Source of the DNA: Firmicutes bacterium AM41-11 | Lineage (GTDB): Bacteria > Bacillota_I > Bacilli_A > Erysipelotrichales > Erysipelotrichaceae | DNA: 64,000 nucleotides | Assembly (NCBI GenBank): GCA_003480165.1 | Contig: QUIQ01000004.1 | Span: 71,756-135,755 of the forward strand | Reading direction: 5' to 3' | In this document: one piece after another, positions 27,207 through 35,518 of the stretch | Layout: each line of letters opens with the position of its first letter | Numbering within the stretch: the first letter of the stretch is position 1 | Translations under genes and position numbers: made by a program | The notes under the pieces: model-generated | The model's input: only the letters and a program-made list of their open reading frames with translations | Databases searched by the model: none | What the model was told of the DNA's origin: nothing

Positions 27207-28276
27207 AAATGGTCGATATAGGTCCAACCTAAACGACCATTTTTTTTGATTTGCGCTCTTTTTTGATCAATGCGAACTAATTCAACTATTTCGCCTTTTT
27301 CTAAGGGCATTTCATAGTTCGTATATTCATTGGCTTTGCCATTGACTAAATAGCTTTTTGGTACCCAAAACTCACGATTTAGATAGCTGTTGTAGACTAA
27401 GAGCTGATGGCCTTTTTCTTTCCGAATTTCTACTTGTCCTTTATTCCATGTTATGAAAAAGGGCAGGGCGTTTTTCGGACGAGTCGTATGTTTAACCTTT
27501 ATTTTAGGTAAGTGGGAAACATAGTCCATACTGACATGATTGTCTTGAAAGATTAAGGCATTTAGTTGCCCAATCTTTCCTTTTACGACATTGCCGCCAT
27601 CTATACTGTATACATTCATTCTAGAATTATAGTAGGGATTAAAATCGGCAATTCTATGACAGTATTCGGTTACCGGCATATGACCAACGATAACCCGTTT
27701 AGGAAAATAGGTATTACCTTCACTAAAAAATGAGGCATTGATTACTTCTTTAAAGTCATCGCCAAAGTGTTCGGGTGTTTGTAAAGCGGCATGCACATAT
27801 AGACTATCATTAGTTTCAATCACATGGGGCAAATCATTGACAAAACTGAGCTCTTTAAGAAAGTGTTGTCTAAGTTTTTGTGCGAATACTTCCATATTCG
27901 TCTGTTCATTGAAAGTGATGCCAATCGCTTGTGCCATTTCATGTAAAATAGATTCTTTGCGTTGTAATAAGACTTTTTTTAGAAAATTCAAACGATACGA
28001 ATAGAGGGCATTTTTACATACAAAATCACAATTTCCCATAACGAGATGGATATCTTCGGTTTCTGCTTGTTTCATCAATAGATGTAAAATTTCCAGGTTT
28101 TGGATACCTTTTTCTAAAAAGTCTCCTACGATTATTAGACGGTCAACATTCTTTTGATAATGGATTTTATCTAAAAGAGCTAGATAGGAATCACAGTCGG
28201 CATGAATGTCGCTAATCGCAATCGTTCTGCCTTTTGGATCTGTATCTAGTTTTTTTACTTTTATAGACCGGTCCAT
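27194..28276 (-). CDS. PPP-type metallophosphoesterase with a C-terminal SH3-like domain
   Basis: A calcineurin-like phosphoesterase. Motifs in order: AISDIHAD (about 19-26), IIVGDFLEKG, VMGNCD, VHAAL, VGHMPVTEY and YSIDGGNV, which cover the metal-binding Asp, Asn and His positions of Ser/Thr or dinucleotide phosphatases. About 100 C-terminal residues (WVPKSYLVNG...GWTYIDHLEFL) look like a small beta-rich SH3-type domain. The substrate is unknown. The start overlaps the end of the esterase gene by 16 bases and lacks a clear ribosome binding site, so translational coupling is likely. Confidence 0.82.
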   Translation of the reverse strand: MDRSIKVKKLDTDPKGRTIAISDIHADCDSYLALLDKIHYQKNVDRLIIVGDFLEKGIQNLEILHLLMKQAETEDIHLVMGNCDFVCKNALYSYRLNFLKKVLLQRKESILHEMAQAIGITFNEQTNMEVFAQKLRQHFLKELSFVNDLPHVIETNDSLYVHAALQTPEHFGDDFKEVINASFFSEGNTYFPKRVIVGHMPVTEYCHRIADFNPYYNSRMNVYSIDGGNVVKGKIGQLNALIFQDNHVSMDYVSHLPKIKVKHTTRPKNALPFFITWNKGQVEIRKEKGHQLLVYNSYLNREFWVPKSYLVNGKANEYTNYEMPLEKGEIVELVRIDQKRAQIKKNGRLGWTYIDHLEFL

Positions 28277-29022
28277 AAAAAATCAAAGATTTCTGGAACT
28301 TCTTTTTCCCAATCTTCTTCACAATGGCGACCGTCTTCTTTTACATTGAAGTGAATGGAAATGTGATTCTGAATTAAAACATTCGCAAGAGATAAACAAT
28401 CAATCGTTTCTTTGACAAAGCCATGACTCCCTGTTTCTTTGGAGCCCCAAGAAAGATAAAAAGCGGTATTTTTATTCATCCGGGTATTTTTTGTATCTTG
28501 GTAAAGATACGCCATAGTTGGATGAAAATATGGCGAGACACATACGGCTTTGGAATAGGTTCGGCTAAATTTAATGCCGGCATAATACGCCATTAAACCA
28601 CCACAACTTGATCCAGCAATCCAAGTATACTTTCTTTCTTTTTTGGTACGATAGTTCGCATCGATATAAGGCTTTAATGTATCAACGAAAAAGTGCATTG
28701 TATCTAGTCCGTGGCCGGAAAAACTTTCTTCGGCAAATTCTGAATGAAACGGGTAGGGACCATATTCATCGAGGCGCTTTTTGCCTTGATGACTGCATTC
28801 TTGTCCTACTACAATGCAATCTATATGATTGCTTTGTAAGTATTGTCCTATGCGCCATGAACGGCCATAGGTAGCCATACTATCATCAAATAAATTATGC
28901 CCATCAAACATATAGAGAACAGGATAGCGTTTAGTCGTATTTGGGTAGTCATCCGGTAAATACATATGGATCATGCGCTCTTCTTGAAACTGAGGCATAT
29001 ATAAAGGAAATAATTTAAGCAC
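28261..29022 (-). CDS. Alpha/beta-hydrolase esterase (esterase D/enterochelin-esterase-like)
   Basis: The nucleophile elbow is GSSCGG (GxSxG), and FDGHNLFDD and YLPDDY near the N-terminus mark the putative esterase (PF00756-like) family. GRHCEEDWEKE supplies the likely catalytic His. The frame is open further upstream into the ATP-grasp gene. A GTG at 29022 overlaps that gene's stop (GTGCTTAA) and gives 253 residues; an ATG at 28998 is the alternative. The substrate is unknown. Neighbours are an ATP-grasp ligase and a phosphatase in one operon. Confidence 0.82.
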   Translation of the reverse strand: MLKLFPLYMPQFQEERMIHMYLPDDYPNTTKRYPVLYMFDGHNLFDDSMATYGRSWRIGQYLQSNHIDCIVVGQECSHQGKKRLDEYGPYPFHSEFAEESFSGHGLDTMHFFVDTLKPYIDANYRTKKERKYTWIAGSSCGGLMAYYAGIKFSRTYSKAVCVSPYFHPTMAYLYQDTKNTRMNKNTAFYLSWGSKETGSHGFVKETIDCLSLANVLIQNHISIHFNVKEDGRHCEEDWEKEVPEIFDFLWTGL

Positions 29023-30232
29023 GTTCTTTATTTCCTTTCTCTTTTTCGATAACCGCAAAAGCATCTTTAAAGAAATTGCTGCGCGTTTTTTCATTGGTGA
29101 ATTTCATGATAATAGCTTCATCTCCCATAGCTTGGGCATAAGCTGCGGGAAGATAGGTTGTAGAAATCCATTCGTCCGCATATTTTTCTTTTAAGGCATT
29201 GGCACTATTTTTATAGTGAAGGGAATTTCTTCTTCCTGCAAAAGCACCTGAGAAGCGGTGCAGTTTCGAATAGGATGCGTTTTGGGTTAAGAGTACTTCA
29301 GCCCATAATTCATATACATCTAGACTTCCTGCATAGTTCATCAAATCAGGACAAAAGCCTCCAGGTGGACGGAAGTTCAGTTCAAGTCCAATGACATCGC
29401 CTTTTTTGCCTAAGCCTTTTTTGGCATTTCGTAAGCGGAAGTATTCGCCGTGAAAGAAACGGTTCTTTAAGCCAAAGGCACTGACAACGCGTTGGGCAAT
29501 ATCTTTTTCATTTTGAGGAATCTCAAATTCCGTATAACAACCAATGCTTAATTGATAAACAACACTGTCCATGACATTTCCAACATATTCAAAGCTGGAT
29601 AAATAACGGATGTCACCTTTTTCATCGACAATACCATCTAAAGTAAAGACATCTCCATCGATGTATTCTTCGATAATCATGGTGTAGTTTTCCGTGATTT
29701 TATAGAATTTTTGTAGTTCTCGCATGCTTTCAATTTGGTAAGTGAAACCTGCACCTACGCCATGATCGGGTTTCATGACAACTGGGAAACCGACTTCTTT
29801 GACAAAGGCTTTCGCATCTTCTAGCGAGTTAATAACTTTATAGCGAGCGGTTGGAATTCCGGCTTTCGCATAGTATTTTTTCATGCCGGCTTTGGATTGA
29901 AATTCTTCGATGGTTTTACAATCAAATCCGGTTGTGACATGAAAGTCTTCCCGAAGTTTGGCATCGAGTTGCATCCAAGCTTCATTGTTGGATTCAATCC
30001 AATCAATTTTTCCATATTTAAACGTAAAATATGCGACAGCGCGTAACATCGCATCATAGTTGTAGTACGTATCTACGACATAGATTTCATCGCAATACTT
30101 TTTTAATTCCTCGGATAAGCTGTTGTAGGGTTGGTCGACTATCGCTAATACGGTAGCTCCATATTTTTTTAATCCGCGGCAAAACATCCAGTAGTTTTCT
30201 GGATAATTGGGACTAATAAAGACAAAATTCAT
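29015..30232 (-). CDS. ATP-grasp family ligase
   Basis: A 405-residue stand-alone ATP-grasp enzyme. PVVMKPDHGVGAGFTYQI is the ATP-binding glycine-rich loop, EEYIDGDVFTLDGIVDE matches the second ATP site, and GLELNFRPPGGFCPDLMN carries the Mg2+-binding Glu and Asn. An N-terminal Rossmann-like preATP-grasp region (1-110) comes first. Such proteins join a carboxylate to an amine or thiol; the substrates cannot be told. The start follows GGAGGAAGGAAC and overlaps the NUDIX stop (ATGA). Confidence 0.85.
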   Translation of the reverse strand: MNFVFISPNYPENYWMFCRGLKKYGATVLAIVDQPYNSLSEELKKYCDEIYVVDTYYNYDAMLRAVAYFTFKYGKIDWIESNNEAWMQLDAKLREDFHVTTGFDCKTIEEFQSKAGMKKYYAKAGIPTARYKVINSLEDAKAFVKEVGFPVVMKPDHGVGAGFTYQIESMRELQKFYKITENYTMIIEEYIDGDVFTLDGIVDEKGDIRYLSSFEYVGNVMDSVVYQLSIGCYTEFEIPQNEKDIAQRVVSAFGLKNRFFHGEYFRLRNAKKGLGKKGDVIGLELNFRPPGGFCPDLMNYAGSLDVYELWAEVLLTQNASYSKLHRFSGAFAGRRNSLHYKNSANALKEKYADEWISTTYLPAAYAQAMGDEAIIMKFTNEKTRSNFFKDAFAVIEKEKGNKERA

Positions 30233-30747
30233 AGTGTTCCTTCCTCCAATTTCGCATGTTGAATCGCAATGACGGTTTTCGCATCATCTATTTTTCCATC
30301 CATGCACATTTGATATGCTGCATCTAAATCGAGCCAAACTTGTTCAATATCTTCATCCTCATCGAGGGGTAAATGAACTTTTGCTTTTTCGGGTTCAATG
30401 GCTTGATAGATCCAGATTCTTTCATCACAAAAACCTGGTGTTGATACAAAAGATAGAATGAGCTTTAGCTTTTTACAAGTGAATCCGGTTTCTTCATTGA
30501 GCTCACGGAAACCACATGCTTCAGGATCTTCACCATATTCTAACTTTCCTGCAGGTATTTCTAGAGTGGTTTTATTGATGGCGTGACGAAATTGGCTGAC
30601 GAGTAATATTTTATGGTTTTGGATTAAAAGAATGCCAACGCCACCGGGATGGTGAATGATATCACGTTGACATTTTAAATGATTGATTTCGACTTCTTTT
30701 TGACACAAGGTAAAGATCGCACCTTTGTAGATTTCTTTTTCTTCCAT
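30229..30747 (-). CDS. NUDIX hydrolase (ADP-ribose pyrophosphatase-like)
   Basis: The Nudix box GX5EX7REUXEEXGU is complete: GKLEYGE, REL and EETGF in correct spacing around residues 73-95. The LEIPAGKLE lead-in is typical of ADP-sugar pyrophosphatases. The 172 residues fit. The start has an AGGAG site. It is second in the leftward operon, and its stop overlaps the next start. The substrate is inferred from the box context only. Confidence 0.88.
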   Translation of the reverse strand: MEEKEIYKGAIFTLCQKEVEINHLKCQRDIIHHPGGVGILLIQNHKILLVSQFRHAINKTTLEIPAGKLEYGEDPEACGFRELNEETGFTCKKLKLILSFVSTPGFCDERIWIYQAIEPEKAKVHLPLDEDEDIEQVWLDLDAAYQMCMDGKIDDAKTVIAIQHAKLEEGTL

Positions 30748-30756
30748 AGAGAACTC

Positions 30757-31437
30757 CTATTTTTGTGCAATCACAAAAGCTTTAGTGATTGCCTCCGCAA
30801 TTTTATTTTGGGTTAAATCATTGGATAAATTGCTTAAATCTGTATCGTTGGATGTATAGCCAACTTCAATTAATATAGCAGGTACTTTCGCATTGGTAAG
30901 AATAGGAAAATTCGCATAGTGATCGGTATCCAAACCTTGATAAACGGTATAGTTAATCGCATCCAATTGATTGGAAATGGTATTGGATAAAGAAATTAAC
31001 TTTTTGTTCTCCTGGGTCATAATGGAGTAACCACGTTGCAGGCCATCGGTATCACTATTGGTTGTAATGGATAAAAGATAGTCGGCTTTTGCCTTAGAGG
31101 CAATCTGTATTCTTTCGGTGTTCGTTAATGTGGTATCACTAGAGCGAGTATAAACGACTTTAAAGCCAACATTTTCCAAGGCTTGACCTATTTTTTCGGT
31201 GAGCTCTAAGTTGATATCTACATCACTATTTTCATTGGTATTATTGGCTGCATCTAAACAGATTGTCGTATCTTTTACATCGGTTTTGTATTCCACATTT
31301 TCATTGGTGATGACTGCTCCATTATGCGCATTTTTGGGAACTCTTTGATTTCCTTTGGTGAGTTTTGAATTGATATTCGGTTGAACGACAAAAGCTAGAA
31401 ATAGGGCAATGATTAAGTAAATGAGGGATTTTTTCAT
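30757..31437 (-). CDS. N-acetylmuramoyl-L-alanine amidase (Amidase_3 family)
   Basis: Cleaves the bond between MurNAc and L-Ala in peptidoglycan. An N-terminal hydrophobic helix (about 5-20) suggests export or anchoring. TICLDAANN corresponds to the first metal-binding motif, in which the usual His is replaced; VVYTRSSDTTLTNTERIQIA (in part) and ADYLLSITTNSD follow, and AILIEVGYTSN carries the catalytic Glu. The first motif normally reads LDPGHGG, and the second metal His also looks replaced (ITTN for IHAN), so enzymatic activity is doubtful. The ATG at 31437 lacks a ribosome binding site and follows an extended -10 by six bases. Confidence 0.82.
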   Translation of the reverse strand: MKKSLIYLIIALFLAFVVQPNINSKLTKGNQRVPKNAHNGAVITNENVEYKTDVKDTTICLDAANNTNENSDVDINLELTEKIGQALENVGFKVVYTRSSDTTLTNTERIQIASKAKADYLLSITTNSDTDGLQRGYSIMTQENKKLISLSNTISNQLDAINYTVYQGLDTDHYANFPILTNAKVPAILIEVGYTSNDTDLSNLSNDLTQNKIAEAITKAFVIAQK

Positions 31438-31443
31438 GGATAC

Positions 31444-31452
31444 ATGATACCA
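31444..31452 (-). promoter_or_regulatory. extended -10 of the amidase operon, probably leaderless
   Basis: Read leftward: TGG then TATCAT (31449-31444), an extended -10. Six bases separate it from the ATG at 31437. No clear -35 is seen, as is usual for extended -10 promoters. Confidence 0.5.
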
Positions 31453-31487
31453 CATTTTTGTATTAGATATATTTTTAAGTGAAAATT

Positions 31488-31496
31488 TGTTATAAT
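31488..31496 (+). promoter_or_regulatory. scpA promoter (extended -10)
   Basis: TGT followed by a perfect TATAAT at 31491-31496, 17 bases before the scpA ATG at 31513, with GGTGAT as the ribosome binding site. Confidence 0.55.
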
Positions 31497-31512
31497 ACAG
31501 CCTGGTGATTTG

Positions 31513-32268
31513 ATGAAATTTGAAGTGTCGATAGAACAATTTGATGGACCATTGGATTTGATGCTCCATTTAGTGAAAGAAAATAAATTGGATTTGTTTG
31601 ATTTGGATATGGATGTGTTGGCGAGTCAATACATCACTTTTATTCATGAAATGCAGACACTTCATTTGGAAATCGCAAGTGAATATTTAGAAGAATTAGC
31701 GAGTTTGATTGAGTATAAGTCAAAAAAACTCTTACCGCGAGAAGAAGTCGAGGTCCAAGAAGAATATGAAGAAGATCATCGTGATCGCTTAGTGGCACGT
31801 TTGATCGAGTACCAACAATATAAGGAAATTACCAGTTATTTTAAAGATTCCTTTGAAGATCGACAAAAACATTTTTCGCGTCCCAGCGCTAGTTTAATTA
31901 GCTATTGGCAAAAGGCTAATGAAAATTCACCGATTGAAAATCAATCGGCTTATTATTTAATGAAAGCAATGCATCGTGTAATCAAGCGGCATACACTATT
32001 AAAACCCTATGAAACCAAGATTACCATTAAAGAGCTTTCTACCGAAGAGCGTGTCGAACAAGTGAAAAAGATGTTTATGGGCAGTGTAGAACGTCGCAGC
32101 TTTGATCAATGCTGTCAAGACTGCATAAACTTGCATATGGTGATCGTTACTTTTTTAGCTATTTTAGATTTAATTCATCAGAAATGGTTGATGTATACTG
32201 TGGATGAAAATGATACTATTTGGATATGGAAAGGATGTACAGATGACAAATCAGAAAGCAATTATTGA
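31513..32268 (+). CDS. scpA: Segregation and condensation protein A
   Basis: ScpA is the kleisin of the SMC-ScpAB condensin. FEVSIEQFDGPLDLMLHLVKE at the N-terminus (in part) is the family signature for SMC-neck binding. SEYLEELASLIEYKSKKLLP follows, and a C-terminal winged-helix region closes the protein. The 251 residues are usual. It overlaps scpB by 26 bases, so the two are coupled. Confidence 0.94.
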   Translation: MKFEVSIEQFDGPLDLMLHLVKENKLDLFDLDMDVLASQYITFIHEMQTLHLEIASEYLEELASLIEYKSKKLLPREEVEVQEEYEEDHRDRLVARLIEYQQYKEITSYFKDSFEDRQKHFSRPSASLISYWQKANENSPIENQSAYYLMKAMHRVIKRHTLLKPYETKITIKELSTEERVEQVKKMFMGSVERRSFDQCCQDCINLHMVIVTFLAILDLIHQKWLMYTVDENDTIWIWKGCTDDKSESNY

Positions 32269-32791
32269 GGGTCTGCTTTTTTTAAGTGGCGAAGATGGCC
32301 TGACTTTGTTTCAAATTCAATCGGCTTTAGAACAATCGGATGTTGATGCGATTTTTGCGGATTTGGAAGCTTTAAAAGAAGAGTACAGTCATGCCGATAA
32401 AGGCTTTGAATTAGTGGAATATGCTAATCGTTATAAATTTGTAACAAAAGAATTTGTATATCCTTATGGGGAAAAGCTCTTCTCGGAAGAGAAACCTGTG
32501 GCCTTAAGTCAACCAGCCCTTGAGACTTTAGCTATTGTGGCTTATCGTCAACCGATTACACGCGTTGAAATCGAAGAAATTCGTGGGGTCAGCTGTGAGG
32601 TTATGTTAAAAAAACTCCAAGCCAGAGGCTTAATTGAAGCCAAAGATCGTTTGGATACTGTTGGCAAGCCCTTGCTCTATACGGTAACGGATACTTTTTT
32701 AGATGCATTTCAACTAGAAACTTTACAAGAATTACCTGAGTTACCCGTGCAAAAACACGATGATGATTTATTTGAAACAGAGGATGAATAA
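32243..32791 (+). CDS. scpB: Segregation and condensation protein B
   Basis: ScpB dimerises and binds ScpA through two winged-helix domains. AIIEGLLFLSGEDGLT opens the first, and the conserved ALETLAIVAYRQPITR and IEEIRGVSCEV segment marks the second. The ATG at 32243 follows AAAGGATG inside scpA; 182 residues result. Its TAA overlaps the rluB ATG. Confidence 0.94.
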   Translation: MTNQKAIIEGLLFLSGEDGLTLFQIQSALEQSDVDAIFADLEALKEEYSHADKGFELVEYANRYKFVTKEFVYPYGEKLFSEEKPVALSQPALETLAIVAYRQPITRVEIEEIRGVSCEVMLKKLQARGLIEAKDRLDTVGKPLLYTVTDTFLDAFQLETLQELPELPVQKHDDDLFETEDE

Positions 32792-33507
32792 TGGAACGAC
32801 TACAAAAAGTAATGGCAAAATCCGGTGTATGTTCACGTCGTAAGGCGGAACAATACATCTTAGATGGAAGAGTAAAAGTAAATGGAATCGTATGTACTGA
32901 ACTTGGTACGAAGGTAGATGGCAATGATCAAGTAGAAGTCGATGGTCAAATTATTGAACGAGAAGACTATGTCTATTATCTATTAAACAAACCGAAAGGT
33001 TGTGTTTGTACCGTTTCGGATGAATATGATCGTAAAACGGTTTTAGATTTTATGCCAAAAGATAAACGTATCTATCCTGTAGGACGGCTAGACTATGATA
33101 CCAGTGGTGTTTTATTACTGACAAATGATGGGCAATTTACCAATGAGATGACCCATCCTCGCTATCATTTACCAAAGACCTATGTTGTCAATCTTCAAGG
33201 GACCTTACAAAAGGAAGATGTGAAAAAGATCCGCAAAGGTTTTTCCCATTATCAACCCGCCAAGATTTATTTCTTGGAAAATGATGTTACCCGAGATCGC
33301 ATGCGTTTTGAATTGACAATTCATGAAGGTAAAAACCACGAAGTAAAAAATATGATGGCCGACCTTGGCTATGAGGTTCGTCGCTTACATCGTAAATCTT
33401 TTGGTGGTATTGAGTTAGGTAATTTGAAACCAGGTGAATATCGAACACTAAAAGTTCATGAAGTAAAACAATTGAAAGCCTTGGCAAAACAGGGAGAAAA
33501 GCTATGA
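32791..33507 (+). CDS. rluB: 23S rRNA pseudouridine synthase, RluB family
   Basis: An N-terminal S4 RNA-binding domain (RLQKVMAKSGVCSRRKAEQYI, in part) is followed by the pseudouridine synthase domain, with the catalytic Asp in GRLDYDTSGVLLLTNDG. The 238 residues are usual for RluB/RsuA-type enzymes. Position after scpB is the standard Firmicute order and favours RluB (23S rRNA, near position 2605 in E. coli numbering). Confidence 0.92.
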   Translation: MERLQKVMAKSGVCSRRKAEQYILDGRVKVNGIVCTELGTKVDGNDQVEVDGQIIEREDYVYYLLNKPKGCVCTVSDEYDRKTVLDFMPKDKRIYPVGRLDYDTSGVLLLTNDGQFTNEMTHPRYHLPKTYVVNLQGTLQKEDVKKIRKGFSHYQPAKIYFLENDVTRDRMRFELTIHEGKNHEVKNMMADLGYEVRRLHRKSFGGIELGNLKPGEYRTLKVHEVKQLKALAKQGEKL

Positions 33508-34220
33508 AACAAGTTTTTGTAGACCAGGATTGTCAACTGCATTCGCGTATTTATTTAGATGAACAACAAGCCCATCATCTTTTTGATGTTTTACGAATTC
33601 AAAAAAAAGAGGTGGTTCGTGTTGTTGCGAATCAACAAGTCTTTTTAGCCCATCCCGAACAACGAGGTTATCTATACCTTTTTGATAAGATGACAACCGA
33701 ACAGAATATGCAGCATATTACGCTTTGTGCTTCCTTGATTAAACAAGATAAGTTTGAATGGATGCTACAGAAAGCGTGTGAATTAGGGGTTACGCGTGTT
33801 GTGCCGTTTGTGAGCCGCAATACGGTTATTCGCTTAGATGAAAAAAAAGCCGAAAAGAAGTTAGAAAGATGGTCAAAGATCTTATTGGAAGCTTGTAAAC
33901 AATGCAACCGGAATGATCTTGTAGAATTGAGCCCGATTCAAACTATCTCATCACTACTTTCTTTTCAATCGGAATGTAATTTAGTCGCTTATGAAAAAGA
34001 GAATGATCCTTCTAAGCATTTAGCTCATTATCTAAAAGATAATCCGGAATCAATTACCCTTTGCATCGGACCCGAAGGGGGATTTGAAACCTTTGAAATT
34101 GCTGAGTTTGAAGCCAATCATTTTCAGTTGTGTTCTTTAGGTCCAAGAATTCTTCGCGCTGAAACGGCCGCTTGTTACGCTTTGGCTGCGATAGAATATC
34201 AACAACATGTAAAGGAGTAA
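33504..34220 (+). CDS. rsmE: 16S rRNA m3U1498 methyltransferase RsmE
   Basis: A SPOUT-class methyltransferase. An N-terminal PUA-like domain (HHLFDVLRIQKKEVVRV) is followed by the knot region with LCIGPEGGFETFE and SLGPRILRAETA, the SAM-binding signatures. The 238 residues match. It overlaps rluB by four bases. The gene starts an RNA-modification pair with mtaB. Confidence 0.93.
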   Translation: MKQVFVDQDCQLHSRIYLDEQQAHHLFDVLRIQKKEVVRVVANQQVFLAHPEQRGYLYLFDKMTTEQNMQHITLCASLIKQDKFEWMLQKACELGVTRVVPFVSRNTVIRLDEKKAEKKLERWSKILLEACKQCNRNDLVELSPIQTISSLLSFQSECNLVAYEKENDPSKHLAHYLKDNPESITLCIGPEGGFETFEIAEFEANHFQLCSLGPRILRAETAACYALAAIEYQQHVKE

Positions 34221-34222
34221 CT

Positions 34223-35518
34223 ATGCGTTTTTCTATTACTACTTTAGGCTGTAAAGTGAATGCGTATGAATCACAATTTTATGCCGAAGAGTTAAAAAAA
34301 TTAGGTTTTACGGAAGTAGAGGATGATCAGGAAAGTGATATTTGTATCATTAATACTTGTACCGTAACGAATACCGCCGCTCATAAATCCCGTCAAAAAA
34401 TTCATCAAGCGAAAAAGAAGAATCCGCATGCATATTGTGTCGTTGTTGGATGTTATGCACAATTTGCCAAGGAAAAAGAGCGCGATGAATTAGATGCGGA
34501 CTTAGTGATTGGGGCAAATCATAAAAACCAGTTAGCGAGCTTAGTGCAAGAAATGGTTGCCAAAGATAAAAAACAAGATGTTGTGAATGACTTGGTGCAA
34601 TTCAATGATTTTGAAGCAATGCCGATTCATTATTTTGGTTCCAAACATCGTGCCTTTTTAAAGGTGGAAGATGGATGTAATCAATTTTGTTCCTATTGTG
34701 CCATTCCATTTGCGCGGGGTAGAGAACGCTCGTTAAAATATGATCAAGTGCTTTCGATTGCCCAAGAATTAGTTAAAAAAGGACATTCGGAAATTGTTTT
34801 AACGGGAATTCATACCGGACGCTATAAAGATGGTAGTTTAAAACTTGCCGATTTATTGAAAGGCTTGTTGGAAAGTACCCCAGATACGGTTTACTATCGT
34901 ATTTCCAGTATTGAAATTACGGAAGTTGATCATGATTTGATTGACTTAATGAAGGAAAATCGACGCATTTGTCGCCATCTACATATTCCTATTCAATCAG
35001 CTTGTGATGAAACATTAAAGCGTATGCATCGTCCTTATACTGTTGATGAATTTAAAGAACATGTTGCCTGGATTCGTAAAGAACTTCCTGATATTTCTAT
35101 TTCAACCGATGTGATTGCTGGCTTTGTCCAAGAATCGGACCAAGAATTTGAAACAACATATAATAATTTAGCGGATATTGCTTTTTCTTTCTTACATGTT
35201 TTTCCTTATTCTAAACGAAACGGAACTGCAGCTAGTCAGATGAAGGGGGAAGTGAATGGAAAGATTGCCAAAGAACGTGTGGCAAAATTGCTTGCACTTT
35301 CCAAACAATTACGCTTAAATGATATGAAGAGATTTCAACCTGTAGAAGTTTTAATAGAAAAACACGAAGGCAATGTCTATACTGGTTATACGAACCAGTA
35401 TCATCCAATTCGTATCGAGAGCGACACGCCTTTAGAAGGACGTATTACGCTTCGTTGGACTTCTATAGATGAAGATGGGTATTTGGTAAGAAAGGTCGAT
35501 GAAAATGCGATTAAGTAA
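34223..35518 (+). CDS. mtaB: tRNA N6-threonylcarbamoyladenosine methylthiotransferase MtaB
   Basis: A radical-SAM enzyme that turns t6A37 into ms2t6A37. The N-terminal UPF0004 domain has LGCKVNAYES and INTCTVTN with its cluster cysteines. The radical-SAM motif CxxxCxxC is CNQFCSYC, followed by AIPFARGRERS. A C-terminal TRAM domain closes the protein. The 431 residues are normal. The ATG at 34223 follows AAAGGAG. Confidence 0.94.
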   Translation: MRFSITTLGCKVNAYESQFYAEELKKLGFTEVEDDQESDICIINTCTVTNTAAHKSRQKIHQAKKKNPHAYCVVVGCYAQFAKEKERDELDADLVIGANHKNQLASLVQEMVAKDKKQDVVNDLVQFNDFEAMPIHYFGSKHRAFLKVEDGCNQFCSYCAIPFARGRERSLKYDQVLSIAQELVKKGHSEIVLTGIHTGRYKDGSLKLADLLKGLLESTPDTVYYRISSIEITEVDHDLIDLMKENRRICRHLHIPIQSACDETLKRMHRPYTVDEFKEHVAWIRKELPDISISTDVIAGFVQESDQEFETTYNNLADIAFSFLHVFPYSKRNGTAASQMKGEVNGKIAKERVAKLLALSKQLRLNDMKRFQPVEVLIEKHEGNVYTGYTNQYHPIRIESDTPLEGRITLRWTSIDEDGYLVRKVDENAIK

